Counted from the stretch's first letter, positions 45,210 to 55,242 are shown. The stretch is 64,000 nt of DNA from Rathayibacter iranicus NCPPB 2253 = VKM Ac-1602 (GCF_003149025.1 NZ_QGDV01000002.1:186001-250000), one strand, 5' to 3'. The notes: generated by a model from the sequence alone, not told the origin. Numbers and translations: made by a program.

Positions 45210-45503
45210 ATGGCTACGGACTACGACGCCCCCCGCAAGACCGATGACGACTCCGAGTCGATCGAGGCCCTAAAGGAGCGAGTCCCCGACAAGATGTCCG
45301 GAGTCGTGGACGTCGATGACGCCGACAACCCGGGCGGATTCGAATTGCCCGGCGCCGATCTGTCCGACCTCGATCTGGACGTCGTGGTCCTTCCGCCCCA
45401 GGCGGACGAATTCACGTGCGTGAGCTGCTTCCTCGTGAAGCACCGCTCGCAGATCGACCACGAGGAGAAGCTCGGACCGATTTGCCTGGAGTGCGCCGCC
45501 TAG
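45210..45503 (+). CDS. DUF4193 family zinc-binding protein
   Basis: A 97-residue acidic protein, MATDYDAPRKTDDDSESIEA at the start, and a C-terminal zinc site CVSCFLVKHRSQ...CLECAA (two CxxC pairs). DUF4193 proteins are widespread in actinobacteria; homologues have been reported to contact RNA polymerase or transcription factors, but the role here is not shown. The start at 45210 is preferred because family members begin with MATDYD; an ATG at 45204 is also possible. Its stop codon overlaps that of the convergent DUF3093 gene. Confidence 0.9.
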   Translation: MATDYDAPRKTDDDSESIEALKERVPDKMSGVVDVDDADNPGGFELPGADLSDLDLDVVVLPPQADEFTCVSCFLVKHRSQIDHEEKLGPICLECAA

Positions 45504-45973
45504 GCGCCTGGCAGACCTGAAGGACGACCGCTCCGTCGCCGTGATCCCTGGATCGCGGCGACGATGTCGTTGGGGCGCCGACTCGAGAGCAGCCAGTACG
45601 GCGTCGGGTCTTCCGGGTCCTCGATCGGCACCCGCACCACGTCCTTTATCCAGCCGCGGATGACCAGGTAGGCCCGCGCGTCGAGCCGGGGGCCGCGCTC
45701 GGCGAACGCCTGCTGGCCGGCGTGAGCGCTGGGCTCGCCCACCAGGTCGAGCGGGATGTGAGCGCGACCGGCGCGCAGCTCTCCCTCCGCCACCTCGATC
45801 GTGGGCGAGAGCGCGAGCAGCGCGAGCACACAGCCGGAGTAGAGCACGGCTGCCACGATCACCCCGACCGTGAAGTCGATCGGCGCGAAAACCAGGATGC
45901 TGGCGGGAATGACGAGGGCGGTGGCAACGAACAGCCACGGCGCGGGCCACAGCCTCTCTCGGTAGGACGGCAT
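45500..45973 (-). CDS. DUF3093 family membrane protein
   Basis: A 157-residue protein: YRERLWPAPWLFVATALVIP begins a pair of hydrophobic helices (about residues 12-60), followed by a soluble domain with VGEPSAHAGQQAFAERG and RLDARAYLVIRGWIKDVVRV. This is the DUF3093 pattern, nearly always next to dut in actinobacteria, as here (divergent). Function unknown. The stop shares two bases with the DUF4193 stop. Confidence 0.88.
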   Translation of the reverse strand: MPSYRERLWPAPWLFVATALVIPASILVFAPIDFTVGVIVAAVLYSGCVLALLALSPTIEVAEGELRAGRAHIPLDLVGEPSAHAGQQAFAERGPRLDARAYLVIRGWIKDVVRVPIEDPEDPTPYWLLSSRRPNDIVAAIQGSRRRSGRPSGLPGA

Positions 45974-45999
45974 GACCCTATTGCACCAGACGATTGGTC

Positions 46000-46005
46000 T
46001 ACCCT
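46000..46005 (+). promoter_or_regulatory. -10 hexamer of dut (leaderless)
   Basis: TACCCT, 6 nt before the GTG at 46012; it supports that start over an upstream one. Confidence 0.55.
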
Positions 46006-46011
46006 CGTCAC

Positions 46012-46485
46012 GTGCTTGCAACCGTCGATGTCCCGATCCGCGCGGATCGGCTGCCCACCTATGCTCGACCGGCCGATGCCGGAGCCGACCTGCACTCGAC
46101 GGAAGACGTCGAACTCGCGCCGGGTGAACGGGCGAGCGTCGGCACCGGTGTCGCGATCGCACTACCCGAGGGGCACGCCGGCCTCGTGGTCCCGCGCAGT
46201 GGGCTGGCCTTCATGCATGGCGTCACCATCGTCAACTCCCCGGGAACGATCGACGCGGGCTATCGCGGCGAGATCCGGGTCGCGCTGCTGAACACCGACA
46301 GTCGCGAGAGCTACCGGGTCTCGGTGGGTGACAGGATCGCGCAGCTCGTGATCGTCCCCGTCGTCCAGGCGCGCTTCACAGCCGTCGACGAGCTTCCCGA
46401 ATCGGTCCGCGGCACGGGCGGCTTCGGATCCACCGGGTACGCCGCCGGCGCCCGGGGTCCCAGAACCCACGAGGAGAGCGCATGA
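46012..46485 (+). CDS. dut: Deoxyuridine 5'-triphosphate nucleotidohydrolase
   Basis: Hydrolyses dUTP to dUMP, keeping uracil out of DNA and feeding dTMP synthesis. The 157-residue trimeric dUTPase has all five motifs: PADAGADLHS, PRSGLAFMHG, NSPGTIDAGYRGEI, GDRIAQLVIVP and RGTGGFGSTG. GTG start at 46012. The stop overlaps the DUF3710 start (ATGA), so the two are coupled. Confidence 0.97.
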   Translation: MLATVDVPIRADRLPTYARPADAGADLHSTEDVELAPGERASVGTGVAIALPEGHAGLVVPRSGLAFMHGVTIVNSPGTIDAGYRGEIRVALLNTDSRESYRVSVGDRIAQLVIVPVVQARFTAVDELPESVRGTGGFGSTGYAAGARGPRTHEESA

Positions 46486-47105
46486 GCGACATCCAGCCCA
46501 CAGCCGACGAGGCACTCGAGCCGGTCCAGCAGGACTTCGAGAAGTCGGCTCCGCACGACCGCGCCGAGGCGGGCCCCCTCGACGAGCGCGAGGCGAACCC
46601 GGTTCGCCCCTACATCGACCTCGGCGGGGTGAAGGTGCTCCCTCGCGAGGGGATGCACATCCGTCTCGAGGTCGAGGAGGGCACGAAACGCGTCATCGCC
46701 GTTGGCCTGGACTACGCAGGCTCGACGCTGCAGGTGCAGCCCTTCTCGGCGCCGCGATCATCCGGGCTCTGGCACGAGATCCGCGCGCAGATCGGAGAGC
46801 AGATCGGTCGCCAGGGCGGTGCAATTGCGGAACGCGACGGCGTGTTCGGCCCCGAGCTGGTGGCCGAGCTGCCCGTCGCCGGCGGTCAGACGCGGGTCGC
46901 GCGCTTCGTCGGTGTCGACGGTCCCCGCTGGTTCCTCCGCGGAGTAATCGCGGGGGCGGGCGCCACCGACGAGCAGGCCGCCGCCGCTGTCGAGGAACTC
47001 TTCCGCAGCATCGTCGTGGTGCGAGGAAGCGGCCCGATGCCTCCGCGCGACCTCATCCCACTCAAGGTGCCCACCGGCGGCCAGACCCAGCAAAGCGCGA
47101 GCTGA
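46482..47105 (+). CDS. DUF3710 family protein
   Basis: A 207-residue soluble protein with an acidic N-terminal arm (1-45), then YIDLGGVKVLPREGMHIRLE, SSGLWHEIRAQIGEQIGRQG and LPVAGGQTRVARFVGVDGPRWFLRG. This is the DUF3710 pattern, regularly found after dut in actinobacteria. Function unknown. Translationally coupled to dut. Confidence 0.9.
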   Translation: MSDIQPTADEALEPVQQDFEKSAPHDRAEAGPLDEREANPVRPYIDLGGVKVLPREGMHIRLEVEEGTKRVIAVGLDYAGSTLQVQPFSAPRSSGLWHEIRAQIGEQIGRQGGAIAERDGVFGPELVAELPVAGGQTRVARFVGVDGPRWFLRGVIAGAGATDEQAAAAVEELFRSIVVVRGSGPMPPRDLIPLKVPTGGQTQQSAS

Positions 47106-47110
47106 CCCGC

Positions 47111-47863
47111 ATGGAGGCGGGACGATCCGAGCGCGAGGAGCCCAGTGAGCCGGCGCGCCCCGAGGTGAGCGAGGCGATCGCCGACGCGGCCCGCCGCTCC
47201 GGACTCGGGGTTGTTGCGACGGGCGAGCCCTTCGACGGCCGCGCGCTGTTGCGCACGATGGGCGGGGTGCGTGGGATCCTCGAGGCCGTCGTTCCGGGCA
47301 TCGCCTTCGTTCTCCTGTACACGATCACGTCGAATCTCGTGCTCTCGCTCGCCGCATCGGTCGGGCTCGCACTGGCGTTCACCGTCGCACGCGTGCTCGG
47401 CCGCACCCCGGTCATCCAGGCTGTCGGCGGTCTACTCGGAGTGGTGGTCTCAGCGGCGCTCGCGCTGTTCACCGGACGCGCTGTCGACAACTTCGTGCCT
47501 GGCCTGATCACGAACCTCGCCTACGGACTGGTGTTCCTGATCTCGGCCCTCGTGCGTTGGCCGCTGATCGGCATCGCCGCTGGTTACCTGATGGGAGACG
47601 GGACCGTCTGGCGCGACGACCGACGCAAGCGCCGCCTCTTTGCCGCACTGACCTTCGCCTGGGCGGGACTGTTCCTCCTGCGCTTGGCAGTGCAATACCC
47701 GCTGTTCCTTGCCGAGGACACGACGGCGCTCGGTACCTGGAAGCTCGTCCTCGGTCTTCCTCTGTACGCACCGCTGTTGGTGCTCACCGTTCTCGCGGTA
47801 CGGGCGGAGTACCGGGGAGCCGCAGAGCGCAAGGATGCGGGTAACCCCTCCGAACAGGCGTAG
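47111..47863 (+). CDS. DUF3159 family membrane protein
   Basis: A 250-residue protein with about six hydrophobic helices between residues 55 and 240, after a charged N-terminal arm. Conserved family stretches: LLRTMGGVRGILEAVVPGIA, FTGRAVDNFVPGLITNLAYG and WRDDRRKRRLFAALTFAWAG. DUF3159 genes follow DUF3710 genes in many actinobacteria. Function unknown; it looks like a small transporter or scaffold in the membrane. Confidence 0.9.
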   Translation: MEAGRSEREEPSEPARPEVSEAIADAARRSGLGVVATGEPFDGRALLRTMGGVRGILEAVVPGIAFVLLYTITSNLVLSLAASVGLALAFTVARVLGRTPVIQAVGGLLGVVVSAALALFTGRAVDNFVPGLITNLAYGLVFLISALVRWPLIGIAAGYLMGDGTVWRDDRRKRRLFAALTFAWAGLFLLRLAVQYPLFLAEDTTALGTWKLVLGLPLYAPLLVLTVLAVRAEYRGAAERKDAGNPSEQA

Positions 47864-47868
47864 AATTG

Positions 47869-47882
47869 TCTCGACGTCGAGA
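47869..47882. promoter_or_regulatory. 14-bp palindrome upstream of acnA
   Basis: TCTCGACGTCGAGA is a perfect palindrome, 2 bp after a -10-like TAGAAT (47861-47866). A repressor bound here would cover the transcription start of acnA, whose leader would be about 180 nt. The regulator is not known. Confidence 0.6.
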
Positions 47883-48051
47883 TAAATAGCACTCGCCTCC
47901 CCGCACCGTTGCGGAGGGGATGACCGGGAGCGACGACGTTGTCGAGTTAGGTCCTCCTTGGTGGCAGGTCGCTGTGCGCGGTCGTCAAGATGAGGGCGGA
48001 GAGCGGCGCCGCCCGACGGCGGATGCTGCAGTCAGCGAAGGAGAGGGCGAC

Positions 48052-50865
48052 GTGTCCGCGGTAGACAGCTTTGGATCCAAAGACACCCTGACGGTCGGCT
48101 CGACCGACTACGAGGTGTTCCGCATCGACCGGGTTCCTGGTCACGAGAAGCTTCCGTTCAGCCTCAAGGTGCTGCTCGAAAACCTTCTCCGCACGGAGGA
48201 CGGCGCCAACATCACGGCCGACCACATCCGCGCGCTTGGCGAATGGGTCCCGGAGTCGGAGCCAGACACCGAAATCCAGTTCACCCCAGCCCGCGTCGTG
48301 ATGCAGGACTTCACCGGCGTGCCCTGCATCGTCGATCTCGCGACCATGCGCGAGGCCGTGGCGGCCTTGGGCGGCGACGCGAACCGGATCAATCCGCTCG
48401 CCCCTGCCGAAATGGTCATCGACCACTCCGTCATCGCCGACATCTTCGGCACCGAGGACGCCCTCGAGCGCAACGTCGAGCTCGAGTACGAGCGCAACGG
48501 CGAGCGCTACCAGTTCCTCCGCTGGGGCCAGACCGCCTTCGATGACTTCAAGGTCGTCCCGCCAGGAACCGGCATCGTCCACCAGGTCAATATCGAGTAC
48601 CTGGCCCGCGTCACGATGACCCGCGAGGTCGGCGGAGTGTTGCGCGCCTATCCCGATACCTGCGTCGGCACCGACTCGCACACCACCATGGTCAACGGTC
48701 TCGGAGTGCTGGGCTGGGGTGTCGGCGGCATCGAGGCCGAGGCAGCGATGCTCGGCCAGCCCGTCTCGATGCTCATTCCCAAGGTCGTCGGTTTCAAGCT
48801 GACCGGCTCGATCCCGACCGGCGTGACCGCAACCGACGTCGTCCTCACCATCACCCAGATGCTGCGCAAGCACGGCGTCGTCGGCAAGTTCGTCGAGTTC
48901 TACGGAGCCGGCGTCGCCGAGGTCCCGCTGGCGAACCGCGCGACCATCGGCAATATGAGTCCCGAGTTCGGCTCGACCGCCGCGATGTTCCCGATTGACG
49001 ACGTCACCCTCGACTACCTGCGTCTCACCGGCCGTCGCGACGAGCAGATCGCCCTCGTCGAGCAGTACTCCAAGTTGCAGAAGCTCTGGCACGACCCCGT
49101 GGTCGAGCCCGTGTTCAGCGAGTACCTCGAGCTCGATCTCAGCACTGTCGTCCCCTCGATCGCGGGTCCGAAGCGCCCGCAGGACCGGATCGAGTTATCG
49201 TCGGCCAAGACTCAGTTCGAGGCCGACCTCACGAACTACGCGGACGTCTCCCACGACATCGTCGACCTCACCCTGACGGAGTCGTTCCCGGCCTCCGATC
49301 CGGGAGAACTCCAGCCGCAGGACGAGCACAGCAGTCACGAGCACATCCACCGCTCGCACGCACCCGCCAGCGCCTCCAAGCCGACCGTTGTCGAGCTGGG
49401 CGAGAAGGGCGAACGCTTCACGATCGACCACGGCGCCGTCGCCATCGCCGCGATCACCTCCTGCACCAACACGTCGAACCCCTCGGTCATGCTCGCGGCC
49501 GGCCTGCTGGCCCGCAACGCGGCGCAGAAGGGGCTCAAGGCCAAGCCGTGGGTCAAGACCACGTTGGCTCCCGGCTCGAAGGTCGTCACCGACTACTACG
49601 AAAAGGCTGGCCTCACGAAGTCGCTCGAGGCCCTCGGTTTCTACACCGTCGGCTACGGCTGCACCACCTGCATCGGGAACTCCGGCCCGCTGCTCGAGGA
49701 GATCTCGGCCGCGGTGCAGGACAATGACCTCGCCGTGACCGCGGTGCTCTCGGGCAACCGCAATTTCGAGGGCCGCATCAACCCCGACGTGAAGATGAAC
49801 TACCTGGCGAGCCCGCCGCTCGTGATCGCCTACGCGCTCGCCGGCTCGATGAACTTCGACTTCGAGGTCGACGCGCTCGGCACCGACTCCGACGGCAACG
49901 ACGTGTTCCTCAAGGACATCTGGCCCGACGCGGCCGAGGTGCAGGCGACGATCGACTCCTCGATCGACAAGTCGATGTTCGACACCCAGTACGCGGGCGT
50001 GTTCGACGGTGACGAGCGCTGGCGCGCGCTACAGACCCCCGAGGGTTCGATCTTCGAGTGGGACGAGTCGTCGACCTACGTGCGCAAGCCTCCGTACTTC
50101 GACGGCATGACGATGGAGACGACCCCGGTCACCGATATCGCCGGCGCGCGCGTCCTCGCCAAGCTGGGCGACTCCGTCACCACCGACCACATCAGCCCCG
50201 CCGGCTCGATCAAGGCCGATAGCCCCGCCGGCCGCTACCTCGACGCGCACGGCATCGACCGCAAGGACTACAACTCCTACGGCTCGCGCCGCGGCAACCA
50301 CGAAGTGATGATCCGCGGCACCTTCGCGAACATCCGCTTGCGCAACCAACTGCTCGACGGGGTGGAGGGCGGCTACACCCGCGACTTCACCAAGTCCGAC
50401 GCGCCGCAGTCGTTCATCTACGACGCCTCCGAGAACTATCAGGCCGACGGCACCCCGCTCGTCATCCTGGGCGGCAAGGAGTACGGCTCCGGCTCGTCGC
50501 GCGACTGGGCCGCTAAGGGGACGAGTCTTCTGGGTGTCAAGGCGGTCATCGTCGAGAGCTTCGAGCGGATCCACCGCTCCAACCTCATCGGCATGGGCGT
50601 CGTCCCGCTGCAATTCCCGGCGGGGGAGACCTGGCAGTCACTCGGACTCGACGGCACCGAGTCGATCAGCATCTCGGGTATCGAGAAGTTGAACGCGGGC
50701 GTCACCCCCAAGACCGTGCATGTCGTCGCCGAGCCGACCGAGCACTCCGCAGCGGGTAAGCACACCGTCGAGTTCGACGCGGTCGTCCGTATCGACACCC
50801 CCGGCGAGGCGGACTACTACCGCAACGGCGGCATTCTGCAGTACGTCCTGCGCTCGCTCGTCTAA
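48052..50865 (+). CDS. acnA: Aconitate hydratase (AcnA type)
   Basis: Converts citrate to isocitrate with a [4Fe-4S] cluster. From the GTG at 48052 (GGAGAGG upstream) the protein is 937 residues. The cluster cysteines are in [18 protein letters not shown] and [29 protein letters not shown] near the C-terminus is the swivel-domain active site. The long upstream extension of the frame to 47920 is leader, not family sequence. A 14-bp palindrome and a long leader hint at transcriptional control. Confidence 0.96.
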   Translation: MSAVDSFGSKDTLTVGSTDYEVFRIDRVPGHEKLPFSLKVLLENLLRTEDGANITADHIRALGEWVPESEPDTEIQFTPARVVMQDFTGVPCIVDLATMREAVAALGGDANRINPLAPAEMVIDHSVIADIFGTEDALERNVELEYERNGERYQFLRWGQTAFDDFKVVPPGTGIVHQVNIEYLARVTMTREVGGVLRAYPDTCVGTDSHTTMVNGLGVLGWGVGGIEAEAAMLGQPVSMLIPKVVGFKLTGSIPTGVTATDVVLTITQMLRKHGVVGKFVEFYGAGVAEVPLANRATIGNMSPEFGSTAAMFPIDDVTLDYLRLTGRRDEQIALVEQYSKLQKLWHDPVVEPVFSEYLELDLSTVVPSIAGPKRPQDRIELSSAKTQFEADLTNYADVSHDIVDLTLTESFPASDPGELQPQDEHSSHEHIHRSHAPASASKPTVVELGEKGERFTIDHGAVAIAAITSCTNTSNPSVMLAAGLLARNAAQKGLKAKPWVKTTLAPGSKVVTDYYEKAGLTKSLEALGFYTVGYGCTTCIGNSGPLLEEISAAVQDNDLAVTAVLSGNRNFEGRINPDVKMNYLASPPLVIAYALAGSMNFDFEVDALGTDSDGNDVFLKDIWPDAAEVQATIDSSIDKSMFDTQYAGVFDGDERWRALQTPEGSIFEWDESSTYVRKPPYFDGMTMETTPVTDIAGARVLAKLGDSVTTDHISPAGSIKADSPAGRYLDAHGIDRKDYNSYGSRRGNHEVMIRGTFANIRLRNQLLDGVEGGYTRDFTKSDAPQSFIYDASENYQADGTPLVILGGKEYGSGSSRDWAAKGTSLLGVKAVIVESFERIHRSNLIGMGVVPLQFPAGETWQSLGLDGTESISISGIEKLNAGVTPKTVHVVAEPTEHSAAGKHTVEFDAVVRIDTPGEADYYRNGGILQYVLRSLV

Positions 50866-50877
50866 TCAGCCGCAGAA

Positions 50878-50912
50878 CGTGTGCGCCTCCCCTTCAGGGG
50901 GAGGCGCACACG
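50878..50912 (+). terminator. Terminator of acnA
   Basis: CGTGTGCGCCTCCCC and GGGGAGGCGCACACG form a 15-bp perfect stem with a TTCAG loop, 13 bp after the acnA stop. No U-run. Confidence 0.8.
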
Positions 50913-50985
50913 CATTCCCGGCGGGCCCGTGCGTAGACTCGGGAGACGTCCTCACCCTCGACTCCTCTCCCGGAAGGCGGCGCGC

Positions 50986-52926
50986 ATGGCTGTTCTCGAG
51001 ACCATCGGCGGTCCTCGCGATCTTGATCGCCTGACCCGTTCCGAGCTCGAGACCTTGGCGCAGGAGATCCGCGACTTCCTCGTGCTCGAGGTGTCCAAGA
51101 CAGGCGGTCACCTCGGTCCAAACCTCGGCGTGGTCGAGATGACCATCGCGATCCACCGGGTCTTCGACTCGCCACACGACGCGATCATCTTCGATACCGG
51201 GCACCAGTCGTACGTGCACAAGCTTCTGACGGGGCGGCAAGACTTCTCGCGCTTGCGTCAGCGCGGCGGCCTCGCGGGCTACCCGCAGCGGTCGGAGTCG
51301 CCGCACGACATCGTCGAGAGTTCGCACGCCTCGAGTTCGCTCTCGTGGGCCGACGGCATCTCCCGCGCGTTCACGATGACCGGTCAAAAGGACCGCCACG
51401 TCGTGGCCGTCGTTGGCGACGGAGCGCTCACCGGGGGAATGACCTGGGAGGCGTTGAATAACATCAGCGACGACAACTCCCGGGGGCTCGTCATCGTGGT
51501 CAACGACAATGGTCGCTCCTACGCCCCGACCATCGGCGGCATGGCGCGGTTCCTCAACGGAGTGCGGACCCGGCCCGGCTATCGCACGATGCACCGGGGC
51601 TCCCGCGCTGTCTCGGAGCGGCTCGGCGGACCGGCCGCCGCTGTCTACCGGGGTGTGCGCGGCGGGCTGCACGGCTTCCTCAGCCGCTTCATCAACAACG
51701 AGGCGCTGTACTCCAACCTCGACATCAAGTACCTCGGGCCGATCGACGGCCACGACCTCACGGCGATGGAGGAGGCGCTCCAGCAGGCCAAGGACTACGG
51801 CCAGCCGGTCATCGTGCATGCAATCACGCAGAAGGGCAAGGGTTTTGGTCCTGCCGTGGACGACCTCGCCGACCAGTTCCACGCCGTCGGGCAGATCGAC
51901 CACGAGACCGGCGAGCCGCTCGCGGCTCCCGGCGCCCGCTCCTGGACGTCGGTCTTCGCGGAGGAGATCGTCACGCTCGCCGACGAAGACCCGAGCATCG
52001 TCGGCATCACTGCGGCGATGCTCCGCCCGGTCGGCCTCGATCGCCTCGCGGAGAAGTATCCCGAGCGGGTCTTCGACGTCGGCATCGCCGAACAGCACGC
52101 CGTGACCTCGGCCGCGGGTTTGGCTTTTGGTGGGCTCCACCCCGTGGTGGCGCTCTATGCGACCTTTGTGAACCGTGCCTTCGACCAGGTTCTGATGGAT
52201 GTCGCGCTCCACCGCGCGGGAGTCACCTTCGTGCTGGACCGCGCGGGAGTGACGGGACCGGACGGACCGAGCCACCATGGCATGTGGGACCTCGCGATCC
52301 TCCAGGTCGTACCCAACATCCGCCTAGCCGCCCCCCGTGACTCTCTTCGGCTGCGCGAAGAGCTGCGCGAGGCCGTGGGCGTGACCGACGCGCCGACGGT
52401 GCTTCGCTTCTCGAAGGGCGACGTCGGTGACGAGATCGAAGCCATCGAACGTCTGAGCGACGGGGTCGACGTTCTTGCTCGCGGCGAGCGGCAGGACGTG
52501 CTGCTCGTCACCGTGGGACCGATGGCGGCAACGGGGCTCGACGTCGCGCGGCGCTTGAGCGCGCAGGGCATCGGAGCCACGGTCGTCGATCCGCGCTGGG
52601 TCGTTCCGGTACCGACGAGCATCATCGAACTCGCTCGCGAGCACCGCATCGTCGTCTCGATCGAGGACGGCGTGCGTGTCGGTGGGATCGGCACTCGGAT
52701 CCGTCAGGATCTGCGCGAGGCCGGCGTGGACACAGCGGTGACCGAACTCGGCCTCCCTGACCAGTTCCTCGACCACGCGAAGCGCGATGAAATCCTTGAG
52801 GACGTGGGGCTCACTCCGCAGCACATCGCCCGCGACGTGGTGGCGCAGGTGCTCGGCAGCAAAATCCCCGTTGCCCGCCCGCTGCCGGACGAGGTTGCGG
52901 CGCGGGACGACGCCCGCAGCGACTGA
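50986..52926 (+). CDS. dxs: 1-deoxy-D-xylulose-5-phosphate synthase
   Basis: First enzyme of the MEP isoprenoid route; a thiamine-diphosphate enzyme joining pyruvate and glyceraldehyde 3-phosphate. The 646-residue protein has SKTGGHLGPNLGVVEMTIAI, the ThDP site VVGDGALTGGMTWEALNN, FDVGIAEQHAVTSAAGLAFG (catalytic Glu) and GPDGPSHHGMWDLA. The ATG at 50986 has GGAAGG upstream. Confidence 0.96.
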   Translation: MAVLETIGGPRDLDRLTRSELETLAQEIRDFLVLEVSKTGGHLGPNLGVVEMTIAIHRVFDSPHDAIIFDTGHQSYVHKLLTGRQDFSRLRQRGGLAGYPQRSESPHDIVESSHASSSLSWADGISRAFTMTGQKDRHVVAVVGDGALTGGMTWEALNNISDDNSRGLVIVVNDNGRSYAPTIGGMARFLNGVRTRPGYRTMHRGSRAVSERLGGPAAAVYRGVRGGLHGFLSRFINNEALYSNLDIKYLGPIDGHDLTAMEEALQQAKDYGQPVIVHAITQKGKGFGPAVDDLADQFHAVGQIDHETGEPLAAPGARSWTSVFAEEIVTLADEDPSIVGITAAMLRPVGLDRLAEKYPERVFDVGIAEQHAVTSAAGLAFGGLHPVVALYATFVNRAFDQVLMDVALHRAGVTFVLDRAGVTGPDGPSHHGMWDLAILQVVPNIRLAAPRDSLRLREELREAVGVTDAPTVLRFSKGDVGDEIEAIERLSDGVDVLARGERQDVLLVTVGPMAATGLDVARRLSAQGIGATVVDPRWVVPVPTSIIELAREHRIVVSIEDGVRVGGIGTRIRQDLREAGVDTAVTELGLPDQFLDHAKRDEILEDVGLTPQHIARDVVAQVLGSKIPVARPLPDEVAARDDARSD

Positions 52927-52957
52927 CTCCGGCCGGACGCTCGGCACGCCGAGGTTC

Positions 52958-53071
52958 GATGTGCAGGGGACGGTGCGATCTGCAGGACTTTTTTCCGAAA
53001 TCCGGGTGCTGCCGCGAGGTTGGACCGAGGACGGAAGAATCCCCTGCAGATCGCACGTGCCCCTGCACATC
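52958..53071. repeat. Imperfect 29-bp inverted repeat after dxs
   Basis: Arm 1 (52958-52986) and arm 2 (53043-53071) pair over 29 bp except for three central bases, around a 56-nt loop that contains six T. Each arm itself contains the element TGCGATNTGCAGG or its near copy twice, so the site has four related subrepeats in two orientations. It may be a bidirectional terminator for the convergent dxs and the beta-oxidation genes, or a member of a dispersed repeat family. Confidence 0.8.
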
Positions 53072-53115
53072 GCACGGCGCGGGGGCGCGCCGGTGGATCT
53101 CCGACGCCCCGCCGG

Positions 53116-55239
53116 TCAGTCGACGCCGCGAATCGCGGGGTGGTGGAAGGTATCGCTGAAGGCGCGCTCACTCGCGCCGACACGGTCGAGGTAGGGAGTC
53201 AGCCCGCCCATCTGGAACGGGTAGCCCGCGCCCAGGATGAGACAGAGGTCGATGTCCTCGGCGGCGTGCACGACGTCGTCGTCCAGCATCCGCTTCACCT
53301 CATCGGCGAGACCGGTCTCGACGCGCAGCCGCAGCTGCTCCGCTGTCATCGGCTCGGTACCGCCCGCGACGATCGCGACCGCGCGCTTGTCGACACCCTT
53401 CACGCGGCCTTTCGCGTCTCGCTCAAACACGTGGCCGAGTTCGGCGAGGCGGTGCAGGTTGGGACTCTTGAAGAAGCGGTCCGGGAACGCGGCGTGGTGC
53501 GTGTCGAGCACGTGCGCACCGACCTTGAGGCCGACCAGCTCGAGCAGTTCGAACGGGGTCATCGGCAGACCGAACGGGGCGAGCGAACGCTCGACCACCT
53601 CGAAAGGCGTGCCCGTGTCGACGGCGTGCATCGCCTCTCCAAGCACTTTCGCGAGAACACGGTTGACGACGAAGCCGGGAGTATCGCGCGTAATTACCGC
53701 GTTTTTCTTGAGTGACGCGGCGGTCACCATCGCAGTCGAGAGAGTCTCGTCGTCGGTATGTGGTGTCCGAACGACCTCGATCAGCGGCATCACCGCGACC
53801 GGGTTGAAGAAGTGGAAGCCAACCAGGCGCTCTGGGTGCTGCAACCGCTCGCCGATCCGCTCGACCGAGAGGGACGAGGTGTTGGTGGCGAGTACCGCGG
53901 TCGGCGAGACGTAACGCTCGATGTCGGCAAAGACGTCCTGTTTGACGGACAGCTCCTCAAAGACCGCCTCAATGACCCAGTCGGCATCGGCGAAGTCGGA
54001 GCGGTCGGTCGTGCCGGTGATGAGTGCGCGGAGGCGGTTGGCGTCATCGGGAGACACGCGACCCTTCGCTAGAAGCGTGTCAATCTCGCTCCGGATGCCC
54101 GCCACGCCCTTGTCGACCCGTTCCTGATCGAGGTCGGTGATGACCACCGGGACCTGAAGGCGGCGCAGGAAAAGCAGAGCGAACTGCGAAGCCATCAACC
54201 CCGCTCCGATCACGCCGACCTTGGTGACCGGCTTCGCGAGCGCCTTGTCGGGCGCGCCCGCTGGACGCTTGGCCCGCTTCTGCACCAGGTCGAAGGCGTA
54301 GATGCTCGCGCGGAACTGGTCTCCCGAGATGAGGTCAGCCAACGCCTCGTCCTCGGCGGCGAACCCCTCCTCGCGGGTCGTGTTCTTCGCCGCTTTGAGC
54401 AGGTCCAGCGCGCGATACGGCGAGGCCGCAACGGTGCCGATCCGCGACTCCAGCTGCTTGCGGGCGATCGAGATCGCGGCGTCCCACTTGACCAGGCGCT
54501 CCAGCTTGCCAGGCACATGTGACCGCTCCACCGTGACAGTGCCGCCGAGCACGCCGTCGGCCCAGCGGAGCGAGTCCTCAAGGAAGTTCGCAGGCGCGAA
54601 GATCGCGTCGGCGATACCGAGGTCGAACACCTCCTGGCCCTTGAGCGTGCGGTTGTTCTTCAGTGGGTTCTCGACGACGACCTTGAGCGCGTTTTCGATC
54701 CCGATCAGATTCGGCAGGAGCCACGCGCCGCCCCAGCCGGGGATGATCCCGAGGAACACCTCGGGCAGCCCGAGCGCGGGAATGGACGAATCGACGGTGC
54801 GGTAATCGGCATTCAGGCCGATCTCGGTACCACCGCCGAGCGCGAGTCCATTGATGAAGGCGAAGGACGGGACGCCCAGTTCGGCGAGCATCCCGAGTGT
54901 GCGGTGGCCCAGACGCGCCAGTTGACGGCCGAGCTCACGGCTCGGGATGTGTCCGACCTTGCTGAGGTCGGCGCCCGCAGCCAGGATGAACGGCTTGCCG
55001 GTGACACCGACCGCATGAATGGCACCGCGCGAGGCCCGCTCCTTCTGCGCGATCAACATGTCGGCCAGCTCGAAGAGCGAGGCCGGACCGAACGTGTTGG
55101 GCCGCGTGTGGTCGCGGTCGTTGTCGAGCGTGATCAGGGCGAGCGTGCGACCGCTGGGCAGTGGCACGTCTCGGAGGTAGGAGTGGGTGACGACCTCGCC
55201 CTCGGCGAGGTCCACGAAGTTCTCGAATCCGTCGAGCAT
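53116..55239 (-). CDS. fadB: Fatty-acid oxidation multifunctional protein (enoyl-CoA hydratase / 3-hydroxyacyl-CoA dehydrogenase)
   Basis: A 707-residue fusion for beta-oxidation. The N-terminal crotonase domain shows AAGADLSKVGHIP (oxyanion hole) and NGLALGGGTEIGLNADYR (second oxyanion and catalytic Glu region); the Rossmann domain begins VGVIGAGLMASQFALLF near residue 345; GFHFFNPVAVMPLIEVVR holds the catalytic His; ITRDTPGFVVNRVLAK follows. GAGLMASQ replaces the usual GAGxMGxG. It is followed upstream on the same strand by the thiolase gene (4 bp apart), forming an alpha/beta beta-oxidation pair. FadB versus FadJ cannot be told; fadB is used as the general symbol. Confidence 0.92.
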   Translation of the reverse strand: MLDGFENFVDLAEGEVVTHSYLRDVPLPSGRTLALITLDNDRDHTRPNTFGPASLFELADMLIAQKERASRGAIHAVGVTGKPFILAAGADLSKVGHIPSRELGRQLARLGHRTLGMLAELGVPSFAFINGLALGGGTEIGLNADYRTVDSSIPALGLPEVFLGIIPGWGGAWLLPNLIGIENALKVVVENPLKNNRTLKGQEVFDLGIADAIFAPANFLEDSLRWADGVLGGTVTVERSHVPGKLERLVKWDAAISIARKQLESRIGTVAASPYRALDLLKAAKNTTREEGFAAEDEALADLISGDQFRASIYAFDLVQKRAKRPAGAPDKALAKPVTKVGVIGAGLMASQFALLFLRRLQVPVVITDLDQERVDKGVAGIRSEIDTLLAKGRVSPDDANRLRALITGTTDRSDFADADWVIEAVFEELSVKQDVFADIERYVSPTAVLATNTSSLSVERIGERLQHPERLVGFHFFNPVAVMPLIEVVRTPHTDDETLSTAMVTAASLKKNAVITRDTPGFVVNRVLAKVLGEAMHAVDTGTPFEVVERSLAPFGLPMTPFELLELVGLKVGAHVLDTHHAAFPDRFFKSPNLHRLAELGHVFERDAKGRVKGVDKRAVAIVAGGTEPMTAEQLRLRVETGLADEVKRMLDDDVVHAAEDIDLCLILGAGYPFQMGGLTPYLDRVGASERAFSDTFHHPAIRGVD

Positions 55240-55242
55240 GGG

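Noticed and set aside
47920-48051. Longer N-terminus for acnA
   Set aside because: The aconitase family starts at the GTG at 48052, which has GGAGAGG; the upstream part would leave a very short leader after the palindrome.
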